DNA of 64,000 nucleotides. It comes from Kitasatospora paranensis. GTDB lineage: Bacteria > Actinomycetota > Actinomycetes > Streptomycetales > Streptomycetaceae. The DNA is taken from contig NZ_BAABKV010000001.1 in the NCBI RefSeq assembly GCF_039544005.1, positions 310,001 to 374,000 on the forward strand. Direction: 5' to 3'. The stretch's first letter is position 1. Each line of letters starts with the position of its first letter. The notes under the pieces are model-generated. The model was given only the letters and a program-made list of their open reading frames with translations. It was not told the DNA's origin and did not search any database. The position numbers were made by a program, and so were the translations under genes. This document shows positions 40,408 through 51,186 of the stretch, one piece after another.

Positions 40408-40857
40408 ATGCCCGTCATGGGAGTTCCCAAGTTCGAGCGCTTCTTCCGCGCAGCCGCAGGCCTCGACGTCAACAAGAACGACCTCAAGCGCTACAACGAC
40501 TTCGTGGACGCCAAGCTCTACGACCTCTTCCTCATCGGCACAGCCGACGCCAAGGCCAACGGCCGGGACATCATCGAGCCACAGGACCTCCCGGTCACCA
40601 AAGGCCTGCAGGAGAGCATCCACGCCTTCAAGAAGCTGGAGGAGGGCATCGAACTGCGCCCGCTGCTCGACCAGCTCGCCGCCCGCCCCGCCCTCGGCAT
40701 GGACGCAGCCGAGGACACCCAGCAGCAGCTGCCCGACCTGGCCGGCGGCCTCAGCGTCGCCCTCGCCCGCGCCCTCAAAACCATCGCCCGCGACTCCCGC
40801 CGCCCCTCCACGGCCCAGTGGGACGAGGCTTTCGAACTCTTCGATCTGCTGATCTGA
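40408..40857 (+). CDS. DUF1931 protein (histone-fold pseudodimer)
   Basis: 149 residues: FERFFRAAAGLDVNKNDLKRYNDFVDAKLYDLFLIGTADAKANGRDIIEPQDLPVTKGLQESIHAFKKLEEGIELRPLLDQLA is the DUF1931 pattern. Structures of the family show two histone-like folds in one chain; DNA binding has not been established for most members. Starts 36 bases after the oxidoreductase gene on the same strand, so it is probably the last gene of the cluster. Stop at 40855-40857. Confidence 0.88.
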   Translation: MPVMGVPKFERFFRAAAGLDVNKNDLKRYNDFVDAKLYDLFLIGTADAKANGRDIIEPQDLPVTKGLQESIHAFKKLEEGIELRPLLDQLAARPALGMDAAEDTQQQLPDLAGGLSVALARALKTIARDSRRPSTAQWDEAFELFDLLI

Positions 40858-41332
40858 GCGCGGGCCTCAACCCGTTGCAGCCGGTTCGGCCAGCGAACAC
40901 GTGGCGGGCGAACTCAGCACGCAGAACTCGTTGCCCTCCGAGACGGACCGGGCCCGGACCAGTGAGCTCTTTCAGAGTGTCCACCGATCGGGTGACAGAG
41001 CCGACGCGGCGGTTGGTGTGACCGTCCGCGATCTCTCTGGTCCAGGTGGCTGTCAACGGTGGACGACTGCTCACCCTGCCGAGCAGCAGTTGAAAGGGCT
41101 CAGTGATTCCCATGCAATTTATCGGCCGTCAGGGAATCAGGGGTGGGGGAGTTGCGACCCACGCGATCGCGGCCTTGGTGGTGAGTGCAGGCCCTGTACT
41201 GGGAGAGTGAGGGGACCGGCCGTACCACCTGCACCGGACGGGAGCCAGCGTGTCACATGGCGCCGACGCCACCCCGAGGGCATCCTGAGGGCACTTGCGA
41301 TCGCGGGAACAGTCGACGAGAAGGGTCCAGCG
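40858..41332. other. Gap after the chaperone-redox cluster
   Basis: No gene or clear terminator seen in 475 bases. It must contain the promoter of the next membrane-protein gene. Confidence 0.4.
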
Positions 41333-42457
41333 ATGCCGGTGTCGTCGCAGGACGTAACGGTCGTGACGCTCCTCGCGGACCCGGACGCGCCGACGGAGAT
41401 CGCTCAGCGCATGGCCCGGACGCTTCCTGATCGGCTCGCCGACAAGTCCGGCCAGGGGCGACGGTTCAACGTCGAGGTGGTCAGTGAACCCTTCACCTCG
41501 GGGACCGAGGACCCGCCCACCTTGATGCGCCGGATCATGGACCGCGGGAGTGCGGAGAACTGGGACATCGTCGTGGCCCTCACCGACCTTCCGTTGCACT
41601 CACAAGGGCGCAGGCTCGCCGTGTATCGGAATCACGAAAACGGCTTGGCGCTGCTTTCTCTCCCTTCACTGGGGGGCCTACGGCTGCAGACGAGGGCCCG
41701 GCAAGCCGTTGAAGAAGCTGTGCTCGGCCTGGCAGGTCCGCAAACCCCTGGGGCTGAAGGACCGCTGCGAAGTCAGCCGCTCCCGGGGGCCTTCGTCAAC
41801 CTTCCCGCGCCCATTCATCCGGGCCAATCCGGTGACGAGGAGACCGACGATGTCCGGTACGTCGTCGGCGGCCCGCGCGGCTACCTGCGGGTGCTCGCCG
41901 GTATGGTCCGCGCCAACCGGCCGTGGCGGTTGGTGCCGGGCTTGTCGAAAGCCCTGGCGGCCGCACTCGCCACGGGAACAGCAGCCACCGTGAACTCCAC
42001 CGTCTGGAGCCTGGCCACATCCCTGGGCACACCACGCCTCGTGATCGCCACGGTCGGCTCTGTCGCGATCATGATCGGCTGGCTGATCGTGGACGCGAAC
42101 CTGTGGCATCGATCACCGGAGAGCTCGCCGGAGGCGAGGCAGCGGGCGGCTCTCTACAACGCCTCAACCATCGTGACCGTGGGGATCGGGGTGCTCGTCT
42201 GCTACGTCGGTTTGCTGGTCATCAACTGGGCGTGGGCGCTGTTCATCCTCAACGACCGACTGTTCGCCTCCATGACACAAACCCCGCTTCACGCCACGCA
42301 GTACTGGACGCTGTCCTGGTTCGTCGCTTCGGTCGCCACCGTGGGCGGCGCCCTTGGATCGGGCTTGGAGAGCGACGAGGCGATCCGGGCAGCCGCCTAC
42401 TCCAAGCGCGAACAGGAACGCCGCAGAGTGCTGCTCGACGACCACGGTGACCAGTAG
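41333..42457 (+). CDS. Membrane protein of unknown function with soluble N-terminal domain
   Basis: 374 residues. Residues 1-175 look soluble and alpha/beta (VTVVTLLADPDAPTEIAQRMARTLPDRLA, ENWDIVVALTDLPLHSQGRRLAVYRNHENGLALLSLPSLGG). They are followed by about four membrane helices: ALAAALATGTAATVNSTVWSLA, LVIATVGSVAIMIGWLIV, ASTIVTVGIGVLVCYVGLLVINWAWALFIL and YWTLSWFVASVATVGGALGSGL. The C-terminus is charged. ATG at 41333; AAGGGTCC upstream gives moderate support. Resembles hypothetical actinobacterial membrane proteins; no function known. Confidence 0.8.
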   Translation: MPVSSQDVTVVTLLADPDAPTEIAQRMARTLPDRLADKSGQGRRFNVEVVSEPFTSGTEDPPTLMRRIMDRGSAENWDIVVALTDLPLHSQGRRLAVYRNHENGLALLSLPSLGGLRLQTRARQAVEEAVLGLAGPQTPGAEGPLRSQPLPGAFVNLPAPIHPGQSGDEETDDVRYVVGGPRGYLRVLAGMVRANRPWRLVPGLSKALAAALATGTAATVNSTVWSLATSLGTPRLVIATVGSVAIMIGWLIVDANLWHRSPESSPEARQRAALYNASTIVTVGIGVLVCYVGLLVINWAWALFILNDRLFASMTQTPLHATQYWTLSWFVASVATVGGALGSGLESDEAIRAAAYSKREQERRRVLLDDHGDQ

Positions 42458-42830
42458 GGCTTGGAGGCCCGAGCCCCAGCCCGGTCATGCCGCACCCGTC
42501 CCGCACAGGGCCGGTGCCGGCCTCGGCATCCGGCAGCACGTCCTCGCCAGGTTCGGCCAACAGCTCCGGCGCCGCCGCGCCCCCACCCCCGGGGGCCCGC
42601 TCGGTTGGGGGCGGGGTTGCTCGCGGACGAGTCGGCGTCCATCGCTCCTCCTCGGGCCCTCGGGTAGTGGGCGGTTTCACCTCGCCGTCCTCCCTCTGCC
42701 CCCTGAGGTGTACCGCAGTCCCGGTCGAGGAGCGGACCGGCGCCGTGAGGCGGCTGGCTCTGTCCACGAGCACCGTGGGCCAAGGCAGGCGGCAGACCCT
42801 ATGGGCAGCCCCGGCGGCGGAAGCGGACGT
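42458..42830. other. Gap, no gene seen
   Basis: Shadow-like frames only. A perfect hairpin follows at 42831-42868. Confidence 0.4.
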
Positions 42831-42868
42831 GACGAGGGGCACGCACCGTGTGGTGCGTGCCCCTCGTC
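42831..42868 (-). terminator. Perfect 17-bp hairpin terminator
   Basis: GACGAGGGGCACGCACC (42831-42847), loop GTGT, then the exact complement to 42868. Located 34 bases after the stop of the minus-strand hydrophobic protein gene. Confidence 0.8.
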
Positions 42869-42901
42869 CCCGCAGTCCTTCCGGTGTCGCTGGCGGCCCC
42901 G

Positions 42902-43072
42902 CTACCAGCGGTACCAGCGGCCGCGGCTGCCGGAAGCGCCGGTGCCGCGGGCCACGAACCCGAGCAGCCACACCACCAGCACCACGATCGCCACCCACCA
43001 CAGGGCCTTCAGTGCGAAGCCGGCACCGAAGAGGACCAGTGCCAGCAGCAGAACAAGAAGAAGCGGAACCAT
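42902..43072 (-). CDS. Small hydrophobic membrane protein
   Basis: 56 residues, MVPLLLVLLLALVLFGAGFALKALWWVAIVVLVVWLLGFVARGTGASGSRGRWYRW: two membrane helices with a basic, Trp-ended tail. Matches a family of very small streptomycete proteins usually annotated as hydrophobic protein. ATG at 43072-43070 follows GGAGGT at ideal spacing, which decides this start over the longer frame to 43126. Divergent from csbD. Role unknown, likely envelope stress. Confidence 0.85.
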   Translation of the reverse strand: MVPLLLVLLLALVLFGAGFALKALWWVAIVVLVVWLLGFVARGTGASGSRGRWYRW

Positions 43073-43200
43073 CTCGACCTCCGTCGTCAGCGTCGTCGGC
43101 GATCCGCGTGCCCCGGCCTGCGGCACATATTCGGGGGAATCTCGGGCCGGGGCAGGGGCAGGCGATGAGCCAGCACAGCTTCGACGAACCGGAGGCCGAC

Positions 43201-43374
43201 ATGAGTGCCAGTGACAAGATCGAGAACGCCGCGGACAAGGCCAAGGGCACGGTCAAGGCAGGCGCCGGCAAGGCGACCGGCAACGAGCGCCTGGAGGCCG
43301 AGGGCAAGGCCGACAAGGCCAAGGGCGACCTCAAGCAGGCGGGCGAGCACATCAAGGACGCCTTCAAGGACTGA
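43201..43374 (+). CDS. CsbD-family stress protein
   Basis: 57 residues, MSASDKIENAADKAKGTVKAGAGKATGNERLEAEGKADKAKGDLKQAGEHIKDAFKD. The repeated Lys/Ala/Gly pattern with KGxxKxxxGKATGNxxLEAEGKxDKxKG is diagnostic for CsbD, a general-stress protein made in large amounts. The start at 43201 is chosen because GGAGG lies five bases upstream; an in-frame ATG at 43165 lacks one. Followed by an intrinsic terminator. Confidence 0.93.
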   Translation: MSASDKIENAADKAKGTVKAGAGKATGNERLEAEGKADKAKGDLKQAGEHIKDAFKD

Positions 43375-43386
43375 CATACCCGCCTG

Positions 43387-43434
43387 CCCTGTGGCGGTGA
43401 GCCACCCGGAGTGGCCCACCGCCACAGGGGTTTT
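43387..43434 (+). terminator. Intrinsic terminator of csbD
   Basis: CCCTGTGGCGGTG (43387-43399) pairs with CACCGCCACAGGG (43417-43429); the loop is 17 bases and TTTT follows at 43431-43434. Confidence 0.82.
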
Positions 43435-43601
43435 AAAGCGGCTTGGCGGAACCGGACGAGATCGCTGCGGCGCCTGACCCACCGGCTCAGCCCTCCTGTT
43501 CCAGCCCACGTCGCCACGTCGAAAGCGAGATCGACGGCCGCCGCCACAACCGCCGTGGCGCCGCAGGTGCGGCGCGCGGAGGCGGAACGCATCGTGGAGG
43601 C

Positions 43602-43859
43602 ATGCCGAACAATCCCTTCCGCACCGAGCAGTTCAAGCCGAACGTCCGCCTCCTCGCCGTAGGCACCGCCATGACCGGCGCCGGGGCCTTCCTGGGCGTC
43701 GCGGGGGCGGCACTGATCGCCACCGCCCTCGCCACCGCAGGACGCCGGGTGGTCACCGCCTGGGAGACCCACCCCGTGGAGATGGCCTCCCGCACCGCCC
43801 ACCAGGCCGTGTCCGCCTCCCACGCTGCCCGCGACGCATGGCACTCCGGCACCGTCTGA
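43602..43859 (+). CDS. Small membrane-associated protein, hypothetical
   Basis: 85 residues from ATG 43602 (GTGGAGG upstream): MPNNPFRTEQFKPNVRLLAVGTAMTGAGAFLGVAGAALIATALATAGRRVVTAW. One membrane helix at about 18-45, then an amphipathic C-terminus (MASRTAHQAVSASHAARDAWHSGTV). The longer frame from 43443 is not supported. No family recognised; similar proteins recur near stress genes in streptomycetes. Confidence 0.68.
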   Translation: MPNNPFRTEQFKPNVRLLAVGTAMTGAGAFLGVAGAALIATALATAGRRVVTAWETHPVEMASRTAHQAVSASHAARDAWHSGTV

Positions 43860-44426
43860 GCCGATCCGGCCCCCTCACATCGCAACACCACACGTTCTGG
43901 CGCCGCATACAGGCCTTCCCACCTGGCCTCGCCCGCCGAAGCCAGCCACATCGGCCCCGAGGACGGCGCTCTGCCGCAGCGCGGTGAGGTGAAGCTCTCG
44001 ATCGGGGTGGCGAAGCAGGTCGGGCCGGCCATATCCGCTTGGACGCGGATGCGGCCGGCGTACGCCTGCTCCTGGCCCTCTCTTCCGAGTGCAGGTGCTG
44101 GAGACCACTGGCACCGACACGCTGTTCGCGCTGCGGCTCCGAGCCCACCGTTACCTGGCGGCCTCCACAGTCAGCGGCTGCCCTCCCGCTCCGCGACAGC
44201 AGCGAGCGATGGCATGCCACCGGGCCCGGCGTGGCTCGGCGGCAGACGGCCGACTCCGCAGACTCTCCTGGCAGCCTGCGGTTCAGTGGCCCGCCGAGGT
44301 GACGGGCCCTGCCGAAAGCTGCGCGGCCTGGGCAAGACTGGGAACAGGGCCGCCCACTCCCATCGATGGGGGGCGCCATGGCGTGCTGCCGCGCCCGGCC
44401 GTAGTGGCAAGGCCGCCCGCGCGGCC
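43860..44426. other. 567-base gap, no supported gene
   Basis: Both strands carry only fragments with shadow-like composition. A plus-strand stretch near 44085-44170 (VLETTGTDTLFALRLRAHRYLAAS) reads like protein but is isolated. Confidence 0.4.
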
Positions 44427-44927
44427 TCACCTGAGGATGGCGTCGGCCGCCTTCTTGAGCGAACCCGGGTGTTCGGGCCGCCTGGGTGCCGAGGCCCGGA
44501 CCTCCAGCATCCGGGCCCCGATCTCCTGCAGTTCCTTACGGCCCAGGGCCTCCCGCACTTTCGGGAACCAGTCGTTCTCCTCCTCCTCGATGTGGTGCCC
44601 GACCGTCTCGATGAGCACGGTGGTCTTCGCGTCGAACCGCTCGTCACCGGGCTCCATCGCATCGAGCTCGGCGCACAGGAGATCGGCGACGTGGTGCTCC
44701 TCGTACGACTCCAGGATGTCCTGCTCCAGGTCGGGGACACGCTCGCGGACCGCCGGGTACATGACCTCGTTCTCGATGTAGGTGTGGACCGTCAGGGCTT
44801 CCACAATCCGCCTCACAAGATCGGCCCTGACCTCGGCCGCGCCCGCATCGGCGCCTTCGAACTCCCGGAAGAGACGACGCACCTCCTTGTGGTCCTCCTT
44901 GAGCAGCACGATGGCATCAGTGGACAT
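44427..44927 (-). CDS. Hemerythrin HHE-domain protein
   Basis: 166 residues, four-helix bundle binding a diiron centre. Candidate ligands: His13 (LLKEDHKEV), His48 and Glu52 (VHTYIENEVMYP), the pair in EEHHVAD, and the motif HHIEEEENDWFPKVRE. The C-terminus is a short basic linker. ATG at 44927-44925 follows GGAAGGA. HHE proteins bind O2 or NO or store iron, and appear in stress islands. Two more copies exist in the window (46046 fragment and 55039). Confidence 0.92.
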   Translation of the reverse strand: MSTDAIVLLKEDHKEVRRLFREFEGADAGAAEVRADLVRRIVEALTVHTYIENEVMYPAVRERVPDLEQDILESYEEHHVADLLCAELDAMEPGDERFDAKTTVLIETVGHHIEEEENDWFPKVREALGRKELQEIGARMLEVRASAPRRPEHPGSLKKAADAILR

Positions 44928-45013
44928 GTCCTTCCCTCTCTTCCGCAAACCGCACGACAGCGCCCCACAGGGACCCACGACCGGCGGCCGGCCTGCACCG
45001 GCGCCCGCGCCGG

Positions 45014-45340
45014 TCAACGGCGGGCACGCTCACCACCGTCCTCCCCGAACTCCTCCTCGTCCTCATCGCCGGCCCGCTGACGGGTCAGGCGAACCGCCTG
45101 CTGGGCGCGCACCCGATCCCGCGCCAGGACCCGCACCGAGGCGCCGAGGCGGGCGAACCCGGCCGCGGCGGCCAACCCGATTCCCGAAGCCGCGCCGGTC
45201 ACCAGGACCACCTTGCCGTCCATACGCGGCGGGTCAGCCGGCCAGTCGGCCAGGTGCCGCCGGGCCCACAGCCCGACATTGCCGTACCCGAGCACCACCG
45301 ACCGGTCCAGCGCCGTATCCATCACCGAAGCCACCGACAT
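45014..45340 (-). pseudogene. Truncated short-chain dehydrogenase (SDR), N-terminal part only
   Basis: 108 residues. MDTALDRSVVLGYGNVGLWARRHLADWPADPPRMDGKVVLVTGAASGIGLAAAAGFARLGASVRVLARD is the start of an SDR with the NAD(P)-binding TGAASGIG. It then turns into an acidic stretch (DEDEEEFGEDGGE) and stops. The catalytic YxxxK and two thirds of the fold are gone, so this is a truncated gene. Confidence 0.72.
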
Positions 45341-45706
45341 GCCCCGCTCCTGCCCAAACCCCCGAACCCACACAACAGGAGGACGCACCGCTGGCAGCCG
45401 CCGGACCCTGACACACGCTCGGCAATACCGGACCCAAAAGCACTCAGGGCGAGTGGGATGCAGCGATCGGGCGCAGCAGGGCCGCGAGGGGACCTGGCCT
45501 GCGCGGCCGGCGTCCCCGGGCCGCAAACCGGTCGGGGCCGGGAGCACGCCGAGAGGCACGGCCCCCTCAGAGATCATCCGGAGGCCGATGTCCGGCCAAG
45601 CGGTGCACAACTGCTGCGAAAGGAGCACGGTGCAGCAGCGGAATACGTTCTGAGTCCGGCCCGGCGTGCAGTCGGCGGCAGCGGGCCTGGTCTCGCGAGA
45701 CAGGCG
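45341..45706. other. Gap, no gene seen
   Basis: Only shadow-like frames between the SDR fragment and the small Cys-rich ORF. Confidence 0.35.
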
Positions 45707-45883
45707 GTGGAGCAGGTGGAGAAGGCACGGGCGTCTGAACAGGCAGCGGTGCGCCTTGCGGACCCGCAGTGCGCGACCTGCCACGGGTTCGGCTTTCGGC
45801 GGGGTCGCCCGTGCGGGCCCTGCGGTGTTCGGCTCACCGCCACGCTCGCCCGCCGCCTCCTGGCCGCCGATCACCGCCGCTGA
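45707..45883 (+). CDS. Possible small CxxC zinc-binding protein
   Basis: 58 residues from GTG 45707: VEQVEKARASEQAAVRLADPQCATCHGFGFRRGRPCGPCGVRLTATLARRLLAADHRR. CATC and CGPC give a possible four-Cys zinc site between two helices. The ribosome site is weak and there is no family match; it could be a fragment. Confidence 0.35.
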   Translation: MEQVEKARASEQAAVRLADPQCATCHGFGFRRGRPCGPCGVRLTATLARRLLAADHRR

Positions 45884-46045
45884 CGTCATCAACCGATCAG
45901 GTGGCGGCACCTCCCGCCTCGCCCGCACCCACGGGCTGCACATCACCATTTCCGGCGGCATGGTGGAGCAGACGTGTTCAGGCCAGGGTCGGCTGAGCCG
46001 GGATCAGTTGCGCGGCCGCTCCGTTGCCCGCCGAATCCGGGATGG

Positions 46046-46222
46046 TCACTCGGTGGCGCTGGGGACCTTCAGCGGGTCGCGGGGGGCGTCGGTCTTCGCG
46101 GCGGTGAGCTGTTCGCCGAGTTCGACGCGGCGGTTGCGGCCCATGGCCTTGCGGACTTCGGGGAACCAGTCCTTCTCCTCCTCCTCGACGTGGTGGCGCA
46201 CGTTCTCCATCAGCACGGTCAT
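46046..46222 (-). pseudogene. C-terminal fragment of a second hemerythrin
   Basis: 58 residues: MENVRHHVEEEEKDWFPEVRKAMGRNRRVELGEQLTAAKTDAPRD is homologous to the end of the HHE protein at 44427 (HHIEEEENDWFPKVREALGRKELQEIG). The first three helices with most iron ligands are missing, and the frame upstream is unrelated. Confidence 0.72.
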
Positions 46223-46627
46223 GGCCCGGCAGCGACCATCGCCGGTGCCCTGCGCTACCCCACCGATTTCGATGTGCAGCTGTTGCACCTGCTCGCCCCC
46301 AGCTGATCCGATCGACTCGACTGGCTCACCGGCCACCTTGTCGAGGCCGAGGACAGCGCATGGCGGACGTGGGTGGACGAGAGCATTGTCAGCTGGGCCG
46401 CTTGCCTGCTGGCCGACGCCTCCCTCGCCGCCCTCGCCCACGACGTGGTCGCCCGGGCCGGGTGCTCCGTGGGCGTTGGAGGCCTGCGGCGCCTTGCTCA
46501 CCCCGGCACCCACGACACCCACGCAGCTGTCCTGCTACGGCATCCGGACCTGCTCGACGTCGTCGCGTCCCTGCACCGGGCACAACTCGCCGCTCTGCTG
46601 GCTGCGGAAAATACCGCTGCGGCGTAG
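46220..46627 (+). pseudogene. Fragment of an unknown helical protein with an in-frame stop
   Basis: Reads GPAATIAGALRYPTDFDVQLLHLLAPS, TGA at 46304-46306, then in the same frame SDRLDWLTGHLVEAEDSAWRTWVDESIVSWAACLLADASLAALAHDVVARAG to the stop at 46627. Trp-rich and protein-like on both sides of the TGA. It abuts the hemerythrin fragment, so both were probably cut at the same junction. Family not recognised. Confidence 0.45.
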
Positions 46628-46699
46628 CCGCGACGCTTCTGCAGTAGGGAGCGGATGGTGCCCCGGCCGGAGCGCGGCAAGGACTCCTACCGCGGTTCG

Positions 46700-46874
46700 G
46701 GCCGCCGGGCGGGGGATCGATCGCGATCATCACCGGTGCGGACTCCGGGACCGGGCAGGGCAGACGTGCCAGCACGCGCTGCCGATCGCGGGCGGCACCG
46801 CGCAAGGACGCCTGCAGTCCGGTGTGATCGGCGAGATCCTCGACGCCACCGGCGGCACCACATTGGACGGAGGG
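46700..46874 (+). pseudogene. Possible internally deleted SDR remnant
   Basis: GSIAIITGADSGTGQ resembles an SDR nucleotide-binding start, and SGVIGEILDATGGTTL resembles an SDR C-terminal end; the middle is missing. Too short to be certain. Confidence 0.3.
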
Positions 46875-47039
46875 TCACGGTGCTTGTGCGTCGGCCGCCG
46901 GCGGCTCGGGCTCCTCCTCCTCGTCGGCCTTGGCCCGCACGTCCGGTGGGGTCGGTGCGGTGACGTTCCGCTGCTGCGCGGACCGCTCCCTGGCTTCCTC
47001 GTCGATCCGCGGGTCGTCGTTCTTCTTCGAAGTGCTCAC
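46875..47039 (-). CDS. Small acidic protein, 54 residues
   Basis: Starts at GTG 47039-47037: MSTSKKNDDPRIDEEARERSAQQRNVTAPTPP, then VRAKADEEEEPEPPAADAQAP. Charged and probably disordered. Overlaps the stop of the upstream ORF by four bases (GTGA), so it is translationally coupled. Similar short Lys/Asp/Glu proteins occur in other streptomycetes. Function unknown. Confidence 0.62.
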   Translation of the reverse strand: MSTSKKNDDPRIDEEARERSAQQRNVTAPTPPDVRAKADEEEEPEPPAADAQAP

Positions 47040-47461
47040 GGCGGTTCTCCCTTCGCTGATTTCTCATCACCCTCGCACCCGGCCACGCCGGGCGCACCGG
47101 TGGGCGATACCACGGGTGACGTCCGCGGGCAGGGGGAGTGTCCCAGCGCTTCCCTTGCACAGCGCTGGACGCGGATCCCGTGCGGCAGCCACACAGGCGT
47201 CGCAGGCCGGGCGGCCCGCGTGCTCAGGGGGCCGGCGTCGGCCTGTGGGGGCTCGTCCTGGTCCTGGGCGCCGTGGCCCGGCGGGGACGGGGGCTTCGGC
47301 CGGTTGCCCGGTTTGGCCCCGGGGCCGGCGACTCGCCCCGCATCGTCGCTTTCCAGGGCCCGTCGGACGCGGTCGGCCTCGGCTGCGACCGCCTTATCGA
47401 CGCTGCTGGGGTCGGTGTCTGTCTGGCGTGTGGACGCCGTCTCCTGCTGATGTTCGCCCAT
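47036..47461 (-). CDS. Hypothetical protein, partly disordered
   Basis: 141 residues from ATG 47461 (GAGAGGAAC upstream). The N-terminal 45 residues (MGEHQQETASTRQTDTDPSSVDKAVAAEADRVRRALESDDAGRV) look genuine; the rest is Pro/Gly-rich and may include a frameshift. The GTGA overlap with the next small ORF supports this frame at the end. No family recognised. Confidence 0.5.
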   Translation of the reverse strand: MGEHQQETASTRQTDTDPSSVDKAVAAEADRVRRALESDDAGRVAGPGAKPGNRPKPPSPPGHGAQDQDEPPQADAGPLSTRAARPATPVWLPHGIRVQRCAREALGHSPCPRTSPVVSPTGAPGVAGCEGDEKSAKGEPP

Positions 47462-47651
47462 GGTCGATGTTCCTCTCGTTGGTCGGTGGCGTGGGGCTCG
47501 GGGCCGAGACCGCGGCGCGGCAGCCCCGGGAGCGTGCCAGCGGGGGGGTGGAGATCGGTGGCGGGTCCGACAGTTCTGGGGGCCCGCAACCGGTCTCGGT
47601 CGCGGACGGGGCGGACGATCGGCCTCGGGCCGTGCGTGGCGGTCGCGGCGC

Positions 47652-48128
47652 TCATTTCCCGATCGGCTGGCGTCCGTGATGAGTAAGGGTCAGAACGGCA
47701 GCGGTCCCGAGGATCACGGCACCGGCGGCAGCGAGCGCCGGGCCGCCGTACCGGGCGGACGACAGCGCCAGGCCGCGGGCCGACTTCTGGGGCCGGACCG
47801 CCCCTATGGACGCGCGGGTGAGGCCTGCGGCGTGCTCCTTGGCCCGGCCCCCTGCGACGCGAACGCTGTGCGCAGCGGCGTTGACGCCTTCCTCGAGGGT
47901 GTGCCGTACGTGGTCGGTGGTCTGGATGGCGCGTTGACGGGCGTGGTCGGCTGTGCGGTTGACGCGTGCTTTGGCCTGGTCGGCGGCCTCGCGCGCGCGG
48001 GCGCTGACGTCGGCCTTGGCGGTGAGTTCTTCGACGGCGTCGGCCAGCCGGTCACGGGTGTCGGCGATCTGTGACGTCAGGTCGGCCACGCTGGGTGGGG
48101 CGTCCTCGGTGTTGTGCGCGGGGGTCAT
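47652..48128 (-). CDS. DUF3618 family protein
   Basis: 158 residues: SVADLTSQIADTRDRLADAVEELTAKADVSARAREAADQAKARVNRTADHARQ is the DUF3618 pattern, followed by a long amphipathic helical region and a C-terminal membrane helix (YGGPALAAAGAVILGTAAVLTLTHH). The ATG overlaps the stop of the holin-like gene (ATGA). In actinobacteria DUF3618 and holin-like genes form a conserved pair, probably cell-envelope associated. Confidence 0.88.
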   Translation of the reverse strand: MTPAHNTEDAPPSVADLTSQIADTRDRLADAVEELTAKADVSARAREAADQAKARVNRTADHARQRAIQTTDHVRHTLEEGVNAAAHSVRVAGGRAKEHAAGLTRASIGAVRPQKSARGLALSSARYGGPALAAAGAVILGTAAVLTLTHHGRQPIGK

Positions 48129-48609
48129 CGGTGCACACGCTCCTTGATCACGTCGATGTCGGCGCGGGTGGTCGCCATGGCGGCCTCGGGCACCGGGGAT
48201 CCTGCCTTCTTGAGCTGCCCTCGGCCGCTCAGAGCGAGGAGAGTCGCGATCAGCAGGAGCGTTCCCCCGCGATCAGGGCCGCCGCCCACAGTGGCAGTAC
48301 CAGGGCCAGGGCGGCGATCGCTGCAGCGACGAAGGCCTGCAGGCCGATGATCGCGAGGAGTCCGGCGCCTCCGACGAGGCCGCTGCCCAGGCCGGCGCGT
48401 TTCCCCTTCTCGGCGAGCTCCGCCTTGGCGAGCTGGACTTCCTGCTGCACCAGCCGGGTGGCCAGCTCGGTCACCTCGTGGACCAGCTGGTTCACCGGCC
48501 GGGTGCTTTTGGAGGTGGCCGGAGCGCTGCTGGTGGGGTCGTGGGCGCCGACCGCCGGGTTCGGTGGTGCGGCGGTGCCGGCCCGGCCTGTGTTCATGAT
48601 CGTTTTCAC
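48125..48609 (-). pseudogene. Actinobacterial holin-like (phage holin superfamily III) protein, frameshifted
   Basis: About 162 residues after repair: VNQLVHEVTELATRLVQQEVQLAKAELAEKGKRAGLGSGLVGGAGLLAIIGLQAFVAAAIAALALVLPLWAAALIAG, then, with one base added in the C5 run at 48264-48268, GTLLLIATLLALSGRGQLKKAGSPVPEAAMATTRADIDVIKERVHR. An amphipathic helix and two membrane helices. The start may be GTG 48609 or ATG 48597. Despite the family name these chromosomal proteins are not phage lysis genes; no prophage is present. Confidence 0.82.
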
Positions 48610-48856
48610 CTCGCCGTTTCCCTTCGTCCGTGCTGCGGTCGCCTCTCACCGCGCCTGACCGCAGGCGCCCGGGGCAAACATGCACGAATGATCCCGTCCG
48701 GGTGCGCCCGCGGCCCTCGCTCGTCACCATCGCCATCGTGCTGGCGTTCTTCCCTGCCCCGGCCCCGCGTCGTGGCAGGAAAGCCCCGGAGCTTTGGCGC
48801 CGGCAAAGTGGCATCCGCCCGGGCGTGCCGGTGAGCCGTCTTCGGCCGAGCACAAC

Positions 48857-48899
48857 CGCACACCCTGCCCCGGGCCGGGGAGCCAGGGCAGGGTGTGCG
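48857..48899 (-). terminator. Hairpin terminator of the catalase gene
   Basis: CGCACACCCTGCCC (48857-48870) pairs with GGGCAGGGTGTGCG (48886-48899), 15-base loop, 8 bases after the catalase stop on the minus strand. Confidence 0.78.
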
Positions 48900-48907
48900 T
48901 TCGTCCC

Positions 48908-51186
<2,279 letters not shown>

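Noticed and set aside
48125..48609. Holin-like gene as evidence for a prophage
   Set aside because: No capsid, tail, integrase or lysin genes nearby; this holin-like family is chromosomal and paired with DUF3618 in actinobacteria.
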